A stretch of 64,000 nucleotides of DNA from Tubulanus polymorphus (taxonomy: Eukaryota > Nemertea > Palaeonemertea > Tubulaniformes > Tubulanidae). This document shows, piece after piece, positions 49,770 through 59,047 of this stretch. The translations under genes were made by a program, and so were the position numbers. Position 1 is the first letter of the stretch. Each line of letters begins with the position of its first letter. The stretch is taken from NCBI RefSeq assembly GCF_964204645.1, contig NC_134027.1, forward strand, positions 16,044,485 to 16,108,484. The letters run 5' to 3'. The notes under the pieces are model-generated. The model did no database searches. It saw only the letters and a program-made list of their open reading frames with translations, and had not been told where the DNA came from.

Positions 49770-50468
49770 CTAAAAAGGGAATTTAATACTATAACACCAG
49801 AAATCGATAGACTCAAAGTACAAGAGGTCGCCTTGTTGCGCGAAGAAAATGAACTTCGTATATCTAACGAAGCTTTACTTATAGATAAAGTTAACAAATT
49901 GAATGATTTGATTACTGCTAGTACGGCTGCATCAACGGTCACCGAAGAAGTTGAAAATTTAAAAACATTACAAACACATCTCACCGAAGAGTTGTCTACA
50001 TTGGAAAATACAAAAACCAAACAAATAGCCGATAATGTGAAAATTGAAAATGACCAACAATCATTAGATAGGAAAATGACAGAGATGAGTCGTGAAAATG
50101 TTGTTTTGGGCGATAGAGTAACTTCATTGCGGGAGGAGATAGAAACGTCTGCGGAAAATATCAAACGACTGAGAAACATAAGACACAATTTGTTGATGGA
50201 AAATGAACGGATAAAAAATTGCGAGAATGACAATTCCGCTGGCAACTCGGACAAATCAAAATGTTCAAACACCGACAATGTTGGCGTTCATAGTGAAATT
50301 TGCAAAGATGAAATTCTTCCATTGCACGAATATCAATTATTGTACCAGAAACACATCCATGGTGGTGGTGATTTTATGAACATGGAATATTCCACTCTTC
50401 AATCACGACTCGTAGTTGCAATATCTCTAACATTATACACAATACTTTTGGTAGCCATGATAAAATAA
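49704..50468 (+). CDS. Tail-anchored coiled-coil membrane protein, 5' end uncertain
   Basis: Open for 254 codons but without any ATG until the middle; the frame opens after TGA at 49674 and the annotated start is TTG. Residues about 20-180 are continuous coiled coil (KNLKREFNTITPEIDRLKVQ, EVENLKTLQTHLTEEL). A short loop (HGGGDFMNM) precedes a C-terminal TM segment (LVVAISLTLYTILLVAMIK) ending at the stop: a tail anchor facing the cytosol or nucleus. Since the first 70 bases overlap a minus-strand gene remnant, the real 5' end has probably been lost or replaced by rearrangement near 49770. Confidence 0.55.
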   Translation: MDVGVKIRFTREIGERETETKNLKREFNTITPEIDRLKVQEVALLREENELRISNEALLIDKVNKLNDLITASTAASTVTEEVENLKTLQTHLTEELSTLENTKTKQIADNVKIENDQQSLDRKMTEMSRENVVLGDRVTSLREEIETSAENIKRLRNIRHNLLMENERIKNCENDNSAGNSDKSKCSNTDNVGVHSEICKDEILPLHEYQLLYQKHIHGGGDFMNMEYSTLQSRLVVAISLTLYTILLVAMIK

Positions 50469-50559
50469 TACCCTCACTAAAATTATATTAGCCACAGCCC
50501 AAAATACTGTATTTAACCCATACCGCATCGAGTATCTCTGTACCCAGACTTTATACACC

Positions 50560-53500
50560 ATGTTCGTGCCACCAACACAGACATGGCTCTCGGGCGGATC
50601 CATTGGCAGCTACCCGAACGAAGATCTGGCCACTAACGCCACCGAACCGATGTCCTACATGGTTGTGATGGGAGAAAAATGTTTCATCAACAAAGAAAAA
50701 AACAAGAAACCCTTTCCGATTAACATGATGGACATGTTAGAAACCAGTAACATACAGCTTAAACTCAGACCACTAGGCGCGAATGACATAGACATCGCAA
50801 ATACAAAGTTTTGCGATTATATGGCACACAGGGGCGGTGTGAGTTCGGTGTATAGCGACATGACGGTTTTTCCGTTAGAAGTACTCGACGACATCTTATT
50901 GTCACTAAATAACCGAGAAGACTTTGAAACTGGTCAAAGTCCGTTGTTTGACTTTACCTACACAGCTATAACGAAAAACAAAAACGTCTACATGAAAACA
51001 CCAGCAGGCTTTAGTTTCCCAATAGAATCACCACTGGATAAAATAAAAGAATGCATTACACCGATTGGTATTGCTGCGCTGAACAGGAATGAAATGATGC
51101 CCATACCCGGCAACAATACAATTCAAACGAGAATATACGCTCACGGCCCAGTGAAAGACGTCCGAAACACGCCGATCAGAATACAAGACAGTAGATTACT
51201 TGGGCGAGAAAAACTGCTAACCAACAACTGCTATCTCTACATGTGTATTGCGCCGTACCCAGACGTTGTCGTTGATAATTCAAAACCCGTAGCAAAAATT
51301 AATCAGCGAAAAGCACCCATGCGCAAAAGATTGAACAAATTCAAGTTCGAGGGCAAGGAAGATGCCGGCTGGCACAGTAGAGTTATTAAAGATACCAAGG
51401 AAACTGTCTACGAGAGTTCATATGTAACCGTGTTTGTGTTGGAACCAGAATCTAACAACATACAGGCAGTGGAACGTCAGATTATCCAAAGATGCATCAA
51501 CAACGGTCCCAAGCACAAAGACAAGATTCAAATGAATCAAATCTTAACTATACCCATAGGTAGTGTGCCCGTTACGACAGATTCATTAAAGGTATTCAAC
51601 TGCAACGGTAAACGAATGGTACAAATACCATCTTACTACGTTGACATAGGAGAAGACTGGAAATCTCGTTCGTTTACCAACCCAACAGAGCTGAGTGGCT
51701 ATGGTGCTTACACTTTACCCGATTCAGGCAGTGGAGGTGGTGTTACCGGTGCCGGCAGTAGCTCGGTACCATCATCGAGTGGAGCAACCAAGAGAAAAAT
51801 TGACGCTACTCTATTCCCACCAAAAAGTAGCAGCTCCACTATAAGCAGCAGCAGCAGCAGCAGCGGTAGAGGCAGCAGTGGCAGAGCACCACCACCGTCC
51901 ATGTTTATGCCTAGTTACCCAGGATATTATCCAAATATATTCGGCGGTGAAACAGATCCTGACGCCATGTCATTTGGCATGCCTTACAAATCCAAGGCCA
52001 AGAAACTAGACACATTAGTCGATGAGCGAGAAACGTTGTTTCGACGACTAGAAACACCGACAGTGGTTAACTACGACGATCACGTTTCGAATATATTGTC
52101 TGGTAGAACGGCCAGTGGTGGAACATCGTCCAGCTCTGGTACTATAGCCTCACCCAGTTCACTGTCCGAAAGTACAGATGTTTTACATTTGGTGAAATCT
52201 ATACTTTTACAAAAGGACGAACTGTTGATAGACACAAACAGTATACCCAAAACGATCATTGATGAAATAATATACGACGAGGACGAGAATAAAGAATATG
52301 AATACAATAAGCCCATATTGAATATGGTAGGAGACGCAAACAAATTTATCCAAATTCTAGCTGAAAACACTCATAGTTACAGAAGGGTTGAAGAAGAAGG
52401 AATTTTGGGCATTTCGTCTGGAGTCGAAGACGAGATTCGCAATGTTGAGAGCTATGAAGTGCCGGCGGTTAATAAAATAACAACTGAGGTAAAGGCAATC
52501 ATTGAAACGATGCACAAGTCCGCGGTGGAAATAATAAAACAATACGTGGTTCATATGTACGATAACACACTACGTATACGCAAAGTTACCCTCGAAAATA
52601 TCGAAAATTATAAAAAGTTAAAGGAACAACGCATGGAGCTCATATTCAAAAACATGCTACAAAAATTATCAGAACTAAAGGAACTTGAGAAGAAAAATAA
52701 CTCTGACCCATCTAGAATAAGGGCATTGAAAGACGAGCTCGAAGATATTTTCCCAAAACTAAAGGAGAAAACAGAAGAATTGGAAGAACAAGAAAAAGCG
52801 TTGATTCTACAAGTGCGTGGGAAAGTACAACGTATATACGAGGAAGCAAGAGAAGAAATGGACCGCATGACTAGTGATTATCAAACAAAAATGTTAACTC
52901 ATCGTTGCAAGGTCGATACTTTACTACGAGACGCCCACCAACAAGTTGCCGAACACAGAGACAAGTTGTGGAATACTATGCGAGAAGAAGAGGAACGAAA
53001 ACTCGCTGAATACACAAAGACAAAAATGCCGTTCGGGTATTGGTCGTCTAGTTTTGGCAGACGAAGTCCAAGTCCAAGTGCTAAAACTTCTAGTCCGAGT
53101 ACATCGCGATCCAGTAACCCGTCACCAAAATCAAAAACCCCTTCGCCTCATGCTTCACCCAGTAAAACATCAGTAACTAAATCTAACATAGTAGTCATGC
53201 CCCAAGAAGATCTAAGTGCAGGTGGTAGTGCTAGTAGTGTCGTCAGCGGGGAAGAGAAAGTTGTAAATTTACCACCGCGTCCCGAACCAACTGTTACCAC
53301 TGAAAAGACGCCAGCTCCCGCTGCAGAAACAGAGAAGGAAAAAACAGTAACACCTAGTGCCACTCTAGAGGTTTCCGAAGATGAAGGTGAACAACAAGCT
53401 GAAATATCCACTGGTGCTGGGGCCGGAACGTCTGAAGAAGATCCTGTTTTAGATACAGAAACAGCAGATGACCGACCAAAACAGACACATAGTTCATTAG

Positions 53501-53634
53501 CTACGAAAGGCAGTAGCAGGAGTCGTGGCGGAGACAGATCATCGGAGAAGGGGCATCGTTCAAAATCCAGATCTAAGAAAAAAAATACCAACACCGGTAA
53601 CATAGATGTACTGTTTTCAGAGCACTTGGAGTGA
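50560..53634 (+). CDS. 1024 aa structural-type protein
   Basis: Intact from ATG 50560. About 1-385 is globular with strands (ATEPMSYMVVMGEKCF, LTNNCYLYMCIAPYPDVVV, ILTIPIGSVPVTTDSLKVF). About 390-450 is Gly/Ser-rich with Ser runs, followed by MFMPSYPGYYPNIFGGETDP. About 640-830 is a charged coiled coil (KLSELKELEKKNN, LKEKTEELEEQEKALILQ). From 830 on it is low complexity: SR/SP repeats (SPSPSAKTSSPSTS), acidic Thr/Ala/Glu and a final basic RS-type stretch (SRSRGGDRSSEKGHRSKS). RS-type tails are phosphorylation targets and nuclear-speckle signals. No TM. Likely a large capsid scaffold or tegument component; family not recognised. Confidence 0.7.
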   Translation: MFVPPTQTWLSGGSIGSYPNEDLATNATEPMSYMVVMGEKCFINKEKNKKPFPINMMDMLETSNIQLKLRPLGANDIDIANTKFCDYMAHRGGVSSVYSDMTVFPLEVLDDILLSLNNREDFETGQSPLFDFTYTAITKNKNVYMKTPAGFSFPIESPLDKIKECITPIGIAALNRNEMMPIPGNNTIQTRIYAHGPVKDVRNTPIRIQDSRLLGREKLLTNNCYLYMCIAPYPDVVVDNSKPVAKINQRKAPMRKRLNKFKFEGKEDAGWHSRVIKDTKETVYESSYVTVFVLEPESNNIQAVERQIIQRCINNGPKHKDKIQMNQILTIPIGSVPVTTDSLKVFNCNGKRMVQIPSYYVDIGEDWKSRSFTNPTELSGYGAYTLPDSGSGGGVTGAGSSSVPSSSGATKRKIDATLFPPKSSSSTISSSSSSSGRGSSGRAPPPSMFMPSYPGYYPNIFGGETDPDAMSFGMPYKSKAKKLDTLVDERETLFRRLETPTVVNYDDHVSNILSGRTASGGTSSSSGTIASPSSLSESTDVLHLVKSILLQKDELLIDTNSIPKTIIDEIIYDEDENKEYEYNKPILNMVGDANKFIQILAENTHSYRRVEEEGILGISSGVEDEIRNVESYEVPAVNKITTEVKAIIETMHKSAVEIIKQYVVHMYDNTLRIRKVTLENIENYKKLKEQRMELIFKNMLQKLSELKELEKKNNSDPSRIRALKDELEDIFPKLKEKTEELEEQEKALILQVRGKVQRIYEEAREEMDRMTSDYQTKMLTHRCKVDTLLRDAHQQVAEHRDKLWNTMREEEERKLAEYTKTKMPFGYWSSSFGRRSPSPSAKTSSPSTSRSSNPSPKSKTPSPHASPSKTSVTKSNIVVMPQEDLSAGGSASSVVSGEEKVVNLPPRPEPTVTTEKTPAPAAETEKEKTVTPSATLEVSEDEGEQQAEISTGAGAGTSEEDPVLDTETADDRPKQTHSSLATKGSSRSRGGDRSSEKGHRSKSRSKKKNTNTGNIDVLFSEHLE

Positions 53635-53639
53635 AACAT

Positions 53640-53793
53640 AAAAATATAACTTTTGTACAAATTTCTAACATCATCAAAAAGTCCGAAAATATTTAGTTAC
53701 CCATTTATCGGACTTTAATATAAAAGCATTGGAACGCAGTGTTCGCTTTATTCTGATTTGCGTGCCAGACAGGACAAAGTGCCATTTCTAAAA
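53640..53793 (+). promoter_or_regulatory. Promoter of the nuclease-like gene
   Basis: AAAAGTCCGAAAATATTTAG at 53679, a facing TATCGGACTTTAATATAAAA at 53707 (AATATAAAAG is the TATA box), and GTTACCC between them. The two TCCGA words are inverted around the middle, giving an imperfect palindrome just upstream of the TATA box. Confidence 0.5.
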
Positions 53794-56058
53794 ATGGCAA
53801 AGGCTGCTGCTAAAAATACCACCAAATCTTCGCCCGCCTCGGGTCCGAAAAAGAACAATGCGAAGAAAAATAACGTACCCAAAAAACAGCCTGTGCCAAA
53901 TGTAACCAAGAAAAAAATACTTACTCCTATACCTCAACCATTGGTTACTAAAATTTCACCCGATGAAGCTATTGCTGCAAATAGCAACTTTCCCCACAAC
54001 ACCTTAAATAAATCACGACATCTTACCCTGTTTGGTAGACTTAGAGAAACGTTGCGATTATGCGTGTTAGAATATATTAAAGAACCGTCGTCGTACAACT
54101 CTACCATCGATAGAGAAAAAACACGACAACTGTGCGATCAAGATAGAGTATGGCGAGCATATCACGAATGTACCCTGCACAATCAAGGTTTTTGTAATTG
54201 GACGAAAACCAATTTATTCGTTGAAGGTAGAGATGTGGCTTCTTATGCTGACCCAAATGTCATAGAACGAACATGGTCAACTCTTATGGGTCCACAGACA
54301 TGGCTTCAGACACTAAGTTTTGGATCTGATATAAGAGCCATGTCGGATAATGATTGTTTGGTGGACAACGATGATTGTTTGGCGAACGACGAGGGATTTT
54401 TGTCTCATGTCAAGGCAAAGATAGAAAAAATCGAAGGTGGGCTTATAGAAAGTTGTGTGGCGATACAGAATGATATTGGCAACGATCATTTCATTACGAA
54501 CGATGCAGCTAAAGCCGGAACATACTTTCATGCCCTCGCGTTTGACTATCTATTTGGACAAGTTGTTGATCATTTGGTGAAAAATCCAAAAAACAAAACT
54601 CTACATGCCCATCTCAGTGGTAGATATCTCAACAACAATTTACCCTTTATGACGAGCACTCCCGACGGCGATATAACTTATGAAGAAGATCCTGAAAAAT
54701 ACATGAACGACATGTGTCAATTTAGCGATTCCGTTCTCAACAAATACGCTTACATACCCACGGATCGAGACAGTGACGGAGATATGGTGATGACGGCAGA
54801 TGACGACCTATTTGCTTGTACCCAAGCGCCATCAGTAACTCAACACCACAAAACATCAACTGCCGTCGCCGATCATTCCATCTTGGAAAATCCTTGTCTG
54901 GCTGTGTTTGAGTTGAAAACTTTTGGAAATCCTACTATATCGGTCGAAGAAATGCAATCGGTCATGGACACAACGGACAAGGAAACTAGAAGACAAATGT
55001 TGGTCGATATGACGATAGAAAAATTGCAATCTTGCGACAAGCTTGTACAAAAACCCAAAGTGCGTGGAGGGTCATTTACAGGATACGCAAAAAAATACAG
55101 GTATCTAGCTGCCGAACATTTACAAAACGAACCGTTCGAAACTGAAAAATTTCCCAAAGACAAGTTCCCACTGTCGTTTAGCATCACACCAGAAGAATCT
55201 CAGTGTCCGTGTGTTGATGAAGCCAAGTCTACCTGTCATCTCGACAAAAGCAAGGGATACGATCCGAACTTCTACACTCACTCTAAACACGTTATACCCA
55301 AACATGGCAAGGCTATGTTGATATTGTTCGATGTCGATTCCCTCGAAAATAAACCCATCCTCATAGAGGTTTTTGACAAGGCACCCATACTAGTATCCCC
55401 ACAAGGAACTTTTGGAATGCAGATGTTAGAACAGGCTGTGGTCGTAAATATGATAGAGCCACAATCAGTTCACGTTGCACTCATAAAGGCAGAAAAGGAA
55501 AACTTAGACGAGATGCCCGAAGACCAAAGATGGAGAGCTGTTAACCGAATGGGACTTGCTTATGCTGTGGTGGAGGAATTTCCCACTTACACCATGGAAC
55601 GCATGCAACGTCTACTGATCGAACAAATGGCAAAGTTTTACGGCTCAGATACCACTGGTACCGAATTACCCGAAATGTATTATGTGCGATCATTTTTCGA
55701 ATCCAGAGTGAAGCGGGATAGAGAAGATGTGAAAAATTATCGCCAAAAGAACATAACATCTAAAAAGAGACCGCTCGGGGACATTACAAATTCATGTCAC
55801 TCCACTGCTCCCGATGAAATTTTCTACCCAATGACAAAGACACGATGCGTTTCCAAGTCAAAGTCTGGACTCAATTTTATTCAGTGCACCAACGAAGTTC
55901 ATCTACCGCCGGAATATCTAAAACATAAATGTAATCCGGCTGTAAAATTTGAAATGATCGATGTTCGTCTAGAGTCGGATAAACCCGTGGAAGAAGTGAC
56001 TCTGTTCGATTGGGAAGAAGACGTTTCGGATTCAGAACTATTGAGTATTGAAATTTGA
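53794..56058 (+). CDS. Lambda-exonuclease/alkaline-nuclease-like protein (754 aa)
   Basis: Start at ATG 53794; the longer frame upstream begins at TTG. The N-terminal 55 residues are very basic and Ala-rich. The core fits the PD-(D/E)XK nuclease plan of YqaJ/lambda-exo and herpes/baculovirus alkaline nucleases: G-T-Y-F-H-A-L-A (about 242), TSTPDGDI with the catalytic Asp (about 287), then FELKTFG with E-x-K (about 371). An acidic insert (340-350) separates the last two. A Cys-rich segment (QCPCVDEAKSTCH, about 470) follows. Such nucleases process replicating concatemers and recombination intermediates in the nucleus. The C terminus is acidic. All three key residues are present; assignment is by motif only. 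Confidence 0.65.
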   Translation: MAKAAAKNTTKSSPASGPKKNNAKKNNVPKKQPVPNVTKKKILTPIPQPLVTKISPDEAIAANSNFPHNTLNKSRHLTLFGRLRETLRLCVLEYIKEPSSYNSTIDREKTRQLCDQDRVWRAYHECTLHNQGFCNWTKTNLFVEGRDVASYADPNVIERTWSTLMGPQTWLQTLSFGSDIRAMSDNDCLVDNDDCLANDEGFLSHVKAKIEKIEGGLIESCVAIQNDIGNDHFITNDAAKAGTYFHALAFDYLFGQVVDHLVKNPKNKTLHAHLSGRYLNNNLPFMTSTPDGDITYEEDPEKYMNDMCQFSDSVLNKYAYIPTDRDSDGDMVMTADDDLFACTQAPSVTQHHKTSTAVADHSILENPCLAVFELKTFGNPTISVEEMQSVMDTTDKETRRQMLVDMTIEKLQSCDKLVQKPKVRGGSFTGYAKKYRYLAAEHLQNEPFETEKFPKDKFPLSFSITPEESQCPCVDEAKSTCHLDKSKGYDPNFYTHSKHVIPKHGKAMLILFDVDSLENKPILIEVFDKAPILVSPQGTFGMQMLEQAVVVNMIEPQSVHVALIKAEKENLDEMPEDQRWRAVNRMGLAYAVVEEFPTYTMERMQRLLIEQMAKFYGSDTTGTELPEMYYVRSFFESRVKRDREDVKNYRQKNITSKKRPLGDITNSCHSTAPDEIFYPMTKTRCVSKSKSGLNFIQCTNEVHLPPEYLKHKCNPAVKFEMIDVRLESDKPVEEVTLFDWEEDVSDSELLSIEI

Positions 56059-56182
56059 AAATATTGTATTTGTATTCATAAAACTTTTGTAACGAAAATA
56101 ATTACCAATATAAATAAAAATAATGCCACACATACGGCACATATTATAATAATCGCAGTTGTTGAAAGTCCTTTATTTTTTA
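56059..56182 (+). terminator. 3' flank of nuclease-like gene
   Basis: AATAAAAATAATG at about 56112 provides a plus-strand polyadenylation signal 60 bases past the stop. The facing minus-strand gene ends just beyond. Confidence 0.4.
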
Positions 56183-56644
56183 TCAAACTCTGAACAAATA
56201 AAGTACGAGTCTCCTAGTGAAACAGAAGAAGAGGAGGAAGAAGAAGAAGAAAGTGAACAAGAGTGAGAGATTAAACATTGAACCATTACGACAACTTTGC
56301 GTTTGGGTAAAGCTTTGCGTTTGGATGCCTGCTTGCTTGTAGATTTTCTTGCGGCGATCGGGGTAGCTTTTTCGGCCGTAGATTTCTTGGCAGTTGGTGT
56401 AGCCTTCGGGGTAGACAGTAGCTGAAGTTGACGGTATGGGTTTTGTAGGTATTTGTTTGGGTAAAATTATAATCTTGTCAATTCTATTCCACTCAGCGTT
56501 TATCATTGCATACCATTTTTCTCTCTCCAAACGTTCTTGTTCCCGTTCGCGTTCTTTTTCCTTCCGTTCTTCAGCCAAATGGCTAAGGAATCCGGTTAAC
56601 AAGGACCCAAAGGCCTCTGTGCCATTTCCTTTATTAAGTGGCAT
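56183..56644 (-). pseudogene. Charged coiled-coil tail ORF, likely frameshifted
   Basis: From ATG 56644: MPLNKGNGTEAFGSLLTGFL, a charged coiled coil (ERKEKEREREQERLEREKW), and a C-terminal part whose reading in this frame looks poor. From about 56430 a neighbouring frame looks more natural: Lys/Ala/Ser-rich and histone-tail-like (KATPTAKKSTAEKATP, SKQASKRKALPKRK), then a Ser run. One indel near 56430-56460 is therefore likely. It overlaps the end of the KilA-N/BRO-like ORF and may be its C-terminal continuation. Confidence 0.4.
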
Positions 56645-57354
56645 GATTGCCTGTTCTCTGTGCGAGATGTCGTGATGGTCTTGGAGCGAATGTCTTTTTC
56701 TCTTTTGGAATTGGTTTAACCGGGTCGAGTGCTGTCGTTGACTTGAACTCAGTCGTAATGCCCAAAGCAGCACACATCTGAACAACCCGTGGGTTGTGTT
56801 GCCACTTTTCTATGTTATTCTCGATCACTTTCAGAATACCAGCGCCGTTTACCATGGTTAGATAATGTTGGCCCACCACAGCTTTCATTTTATACTCATC
56901 GGGCTCACTAGCAAAGGTCGGTTCCCCTCTGTCTCTAGTAGTATACTTCTTCAACATCTTTAGAACAGATACACCAGAAATGTAGCAGCCGTTGTCTGTC
57001 CATATTCCGTTGATCTTCACGTCCATTATATCCATGGGTAGAGTTTTCTGCACATATGTATTTGTAATCTCTGAAAAAAAATATAAAAATATGTGAAAAT
57101 AAATGTGTTTTGAAAACCATCATCCGACCCAAAGAAACTATTGTCCCGGCCATGGAAACCATGGTCTGGTTTAAATAAACCACTATCCCGGCCAATGGAA
57201 ACCATGGTCTGGTTCAAAGAAACCACTATCCCGGCCAATGGAAACCATTTGTCATTAGTTCCATGAGTTCGTTTGGAGCATCAATACCTGTCCATAATTG
57301 TCTCAATCTGACAATTTCTCGTATTGAATGAACAGCCATTGGGTCAACTGCCAT
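56634..57354 (-). CDS. KilA-N/BRO-like gene, possibly spliced
   Basis: The main frame (57053-56634) has ATG at 57035 (MDIMDVKINGIW) and shows ISGVSVLKMLKKYTT and GQHYLTMVNGAGILKVIENN, resembling the small N-terminal DNA-binding domain of KilA-N/BRO proteins. Its upstream end meets a strong acceptor-like TATTTTTTTTCAG (about 57074-57062 on the minus strand). Further upstream ATG 57354 begins a short ORF (MAVDPMAVHSIREIVRLRQL). Removing about 57063-57245, which consists mainly of a 44-base minisatellite, would bring both into one frame, but the donor there is weak. It may instead be two separate pieces. Related to the broken gene at 28883-29789. Confidence 0.4.
57118..57248. repeat. 44-base minisatellite
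   Basis: About two and a half to three copies of a unit containing CCCGGCCAATGGAAACC and ATGGTCTGGTT(C/T)AAA. The ORFs over it translate a repetitive MAGIVVSLNQTMV pattern and are not real genes. It lies in the putative intron of the KilA-N/BRO-like gene. Confidence 0.75.
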
Positions 57355-57489
57355 GGTTGAAAGTTTGAGTGTGAATGAACAGAATGGACTACTGGTACTG
57401 AGTGAAATAAATATTTCCTAACTAACAAATTATAACACGAGTATAAAAACAAACAACGGTCACTTTTTACTTTCAATCAGACTCTACAA

Positions 57490-57784
57490 ATGACCAAGTT
57501 TGTTATTGACATCGACGCTGGTCTTGACGATGCCCAGGCAATACTTATGGCCCTGGCTGCTGGCATCACCACGGTGTCTGGAAACGTGTTGGTTGATAAA
57601 GTGACGAAAAAAAGTGTATTCGACCTATGCTACAGTTGAGTGCAATGGACAATACACCAGAGGTCAGGTGGTAATTGACCACCAAGGCTTGCTCGGCAAA
57701 ACAGCAAATGTGAACATCGTGAAGAAAATCAACAGAGATCGCTACTTTGAACTACATGTACTGAAAACATGTGTAGAACTGTAA
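57490..57784 (+). pseudogene. Nucleoside hydrolase (IUNH-type) remnant with internal deletion
   Basis: ATG 57490 starts KFVIDIDAGLDDAQAILMAL, the N-terminal Ca-binding signature (D-x-D-x-G-x-DD-A) of inosine-uridine-preferring nucleoside hydrolases, followed by ITTVSGNV. The frame stops at 57637-57639. In the next frame ATVECNGQYTRGQVVIDHQG and a short end match the C-terminal block of the same family (VE-x-G-x-x-TRG-x-VVD). About 180-200 residues of the middle of the enzyme, including most of the active site, are missing, and an A7 run at 57607-57613 marks a one-base frame change. TATAAAAAC at 57441 and a 3' AATAAA at about 57802 still flank it. Non-functional as it stands. Confidence 0.6.
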
Positions 57785-57885
57785 ATGAAAATAAATCGAA
57801 ATAAAATAAAACATGATATAAATGATATAAATTCTGGTTATATTATTTTATGTACATATACAAAATTTATACTTATATCACGATT

Positions 57886-58875
57886 TTACACAAGTCTTTC
57901 ATTATCATCACTTTGATTGTTCTTCTTGATTTTGTTAACAAGCCATATCACGATTATCGTCAGACCACAGCATATCACAAACAAAAATACAATCGCAGTT
58001 GCCATGGATAGCAAAATAGTGTTATTATCACTGCACTGTCATTTTGACGGTGGAAGTGGTCGTGGTATTGGTCTTTCGGTCGGAGCTGGGTATATCGGAC
58101 AATGGGTAGTTGTCGTTGCGGGTGTAGTAGTATCTCTCTCTGTGGTGGTGATGGTTGTGACGGTTGTTGTTGGCGGCTTTGTAGTAGTCACATTCGGGTC
58201 GATTGTTAAAGTAGACCAAGGCGCGACAAGTAGATATCGATAGTTTGACTTTACTGGGTCGGTTTGGTCGACTAACTCGTCACTGCGGCCGGTGTAAATT
58301 ATTTCCACGTCTTTTGGTCGAGGTAAGTTTGGTAAGTTTAGTCTTAGACGATCTTTCGTCTCCATTTTCCAAAATTGTCCTCTGGGATATTCTTTCGACG
58401 ATACGCGACGAAAGTACCAAGTTTCATTACATAAAGAAAAAGCCGCCCTAGCAAACTCGAGGTGTACGGTGACAGTCCAAAACATGTGAAGTTTTTTTAA
58501 AATATCGCCATCTATCACACCTTTCTCAAAAGTTGTCGTACTCCAATACCAATCGTTGCCGTATTTTAAATCCGAACAATCGTAATGGCCATGTGTTAAC
58601 AAGTAGTGTTCTTCTGGTTTATCGTATGTGTAGTATATTCTTAACGAACACTCGCTATACATGCCCTGGTCAGTTTTACAACCTGCCCCCGTGGTAGCCA
58701 ATGAAGAATTTATCCAGCCTTTTAGTTTTGGTATACTACGTATTGGCACAGTCCATTCATATGAGTCTCGAATAAATTCTGCACCAACTATATATCGATA
58801 CGAAGGTGTTGAGCCTTGTCCATACGAATATCCAGTCCAAGCCACAATCACTACGAAAAATAACGTCAACATCAT
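57886..58875 (-). CDS. Type I mucin-stalk glycoprotein with in-frame TGA before the TM domain
   Basis: ATG 58875 starts a clear signal peptide (MMLTLFFVVIVAWTGYSYGQ). The ectodomain (about 22-215) has cysteines (GAGCKTD, SECSLRIYY, HYDCSDLK, FSLCNETWYF) and N-glycosylation sites (NSS, NET, NVT). A Thr/Pro mucin-like stalk follows (TTTVTTITTTERDTTTPATT). The ORF ends in TGA (58039-58041) at PLPPSK. The same frame then continues for 50 codons to TAA at 57886-57888 and encodes a strong TM segment (ATAIVFLFVICCGLTIIVIW) and a basic-acidic tail. Either a nonsense mutation, or programmed readthrough (TGA followed by C) yielding secreted and membrane forms. A minus-strand TATA box (GTATAAAAGG) lies at about 58922-58931. 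Confidence 0.65.
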
Positions 58876-59047
58876 TTTGGTGAGATGTGGTGTTGTGTGT
58901 TAGAAGTAAAATCTTTCGTCCTTTTATACTTGATTGAAAAATGTAACAAATAGGTTACAAAATATTTCGTATCTCGTATTGTCAGAGTTTTTGTGTTACA
59001 AAAATTTCCTAACTTGTAATATTTTCTTACGTCCTGAACACATGTTC
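58876..59047 (-). promoter_or_regulatory. Promoter of the glycoprotein gene
   Basis: On the minus strand AAGTATAAAAGGACG at about 58918-58932 is the TATA box, about 50 bases from the ATG. Upstream lie GTTACAAAATATTTCG and GTGTTACAAAAATTTCC-type words also found ahead of other genes. Confidence 0.45.

Noticed and set aside
57026-57238. Repetitive minus-strand ORFs over the 44-base repeat
   Set aside because: They simply read the minisatellite.
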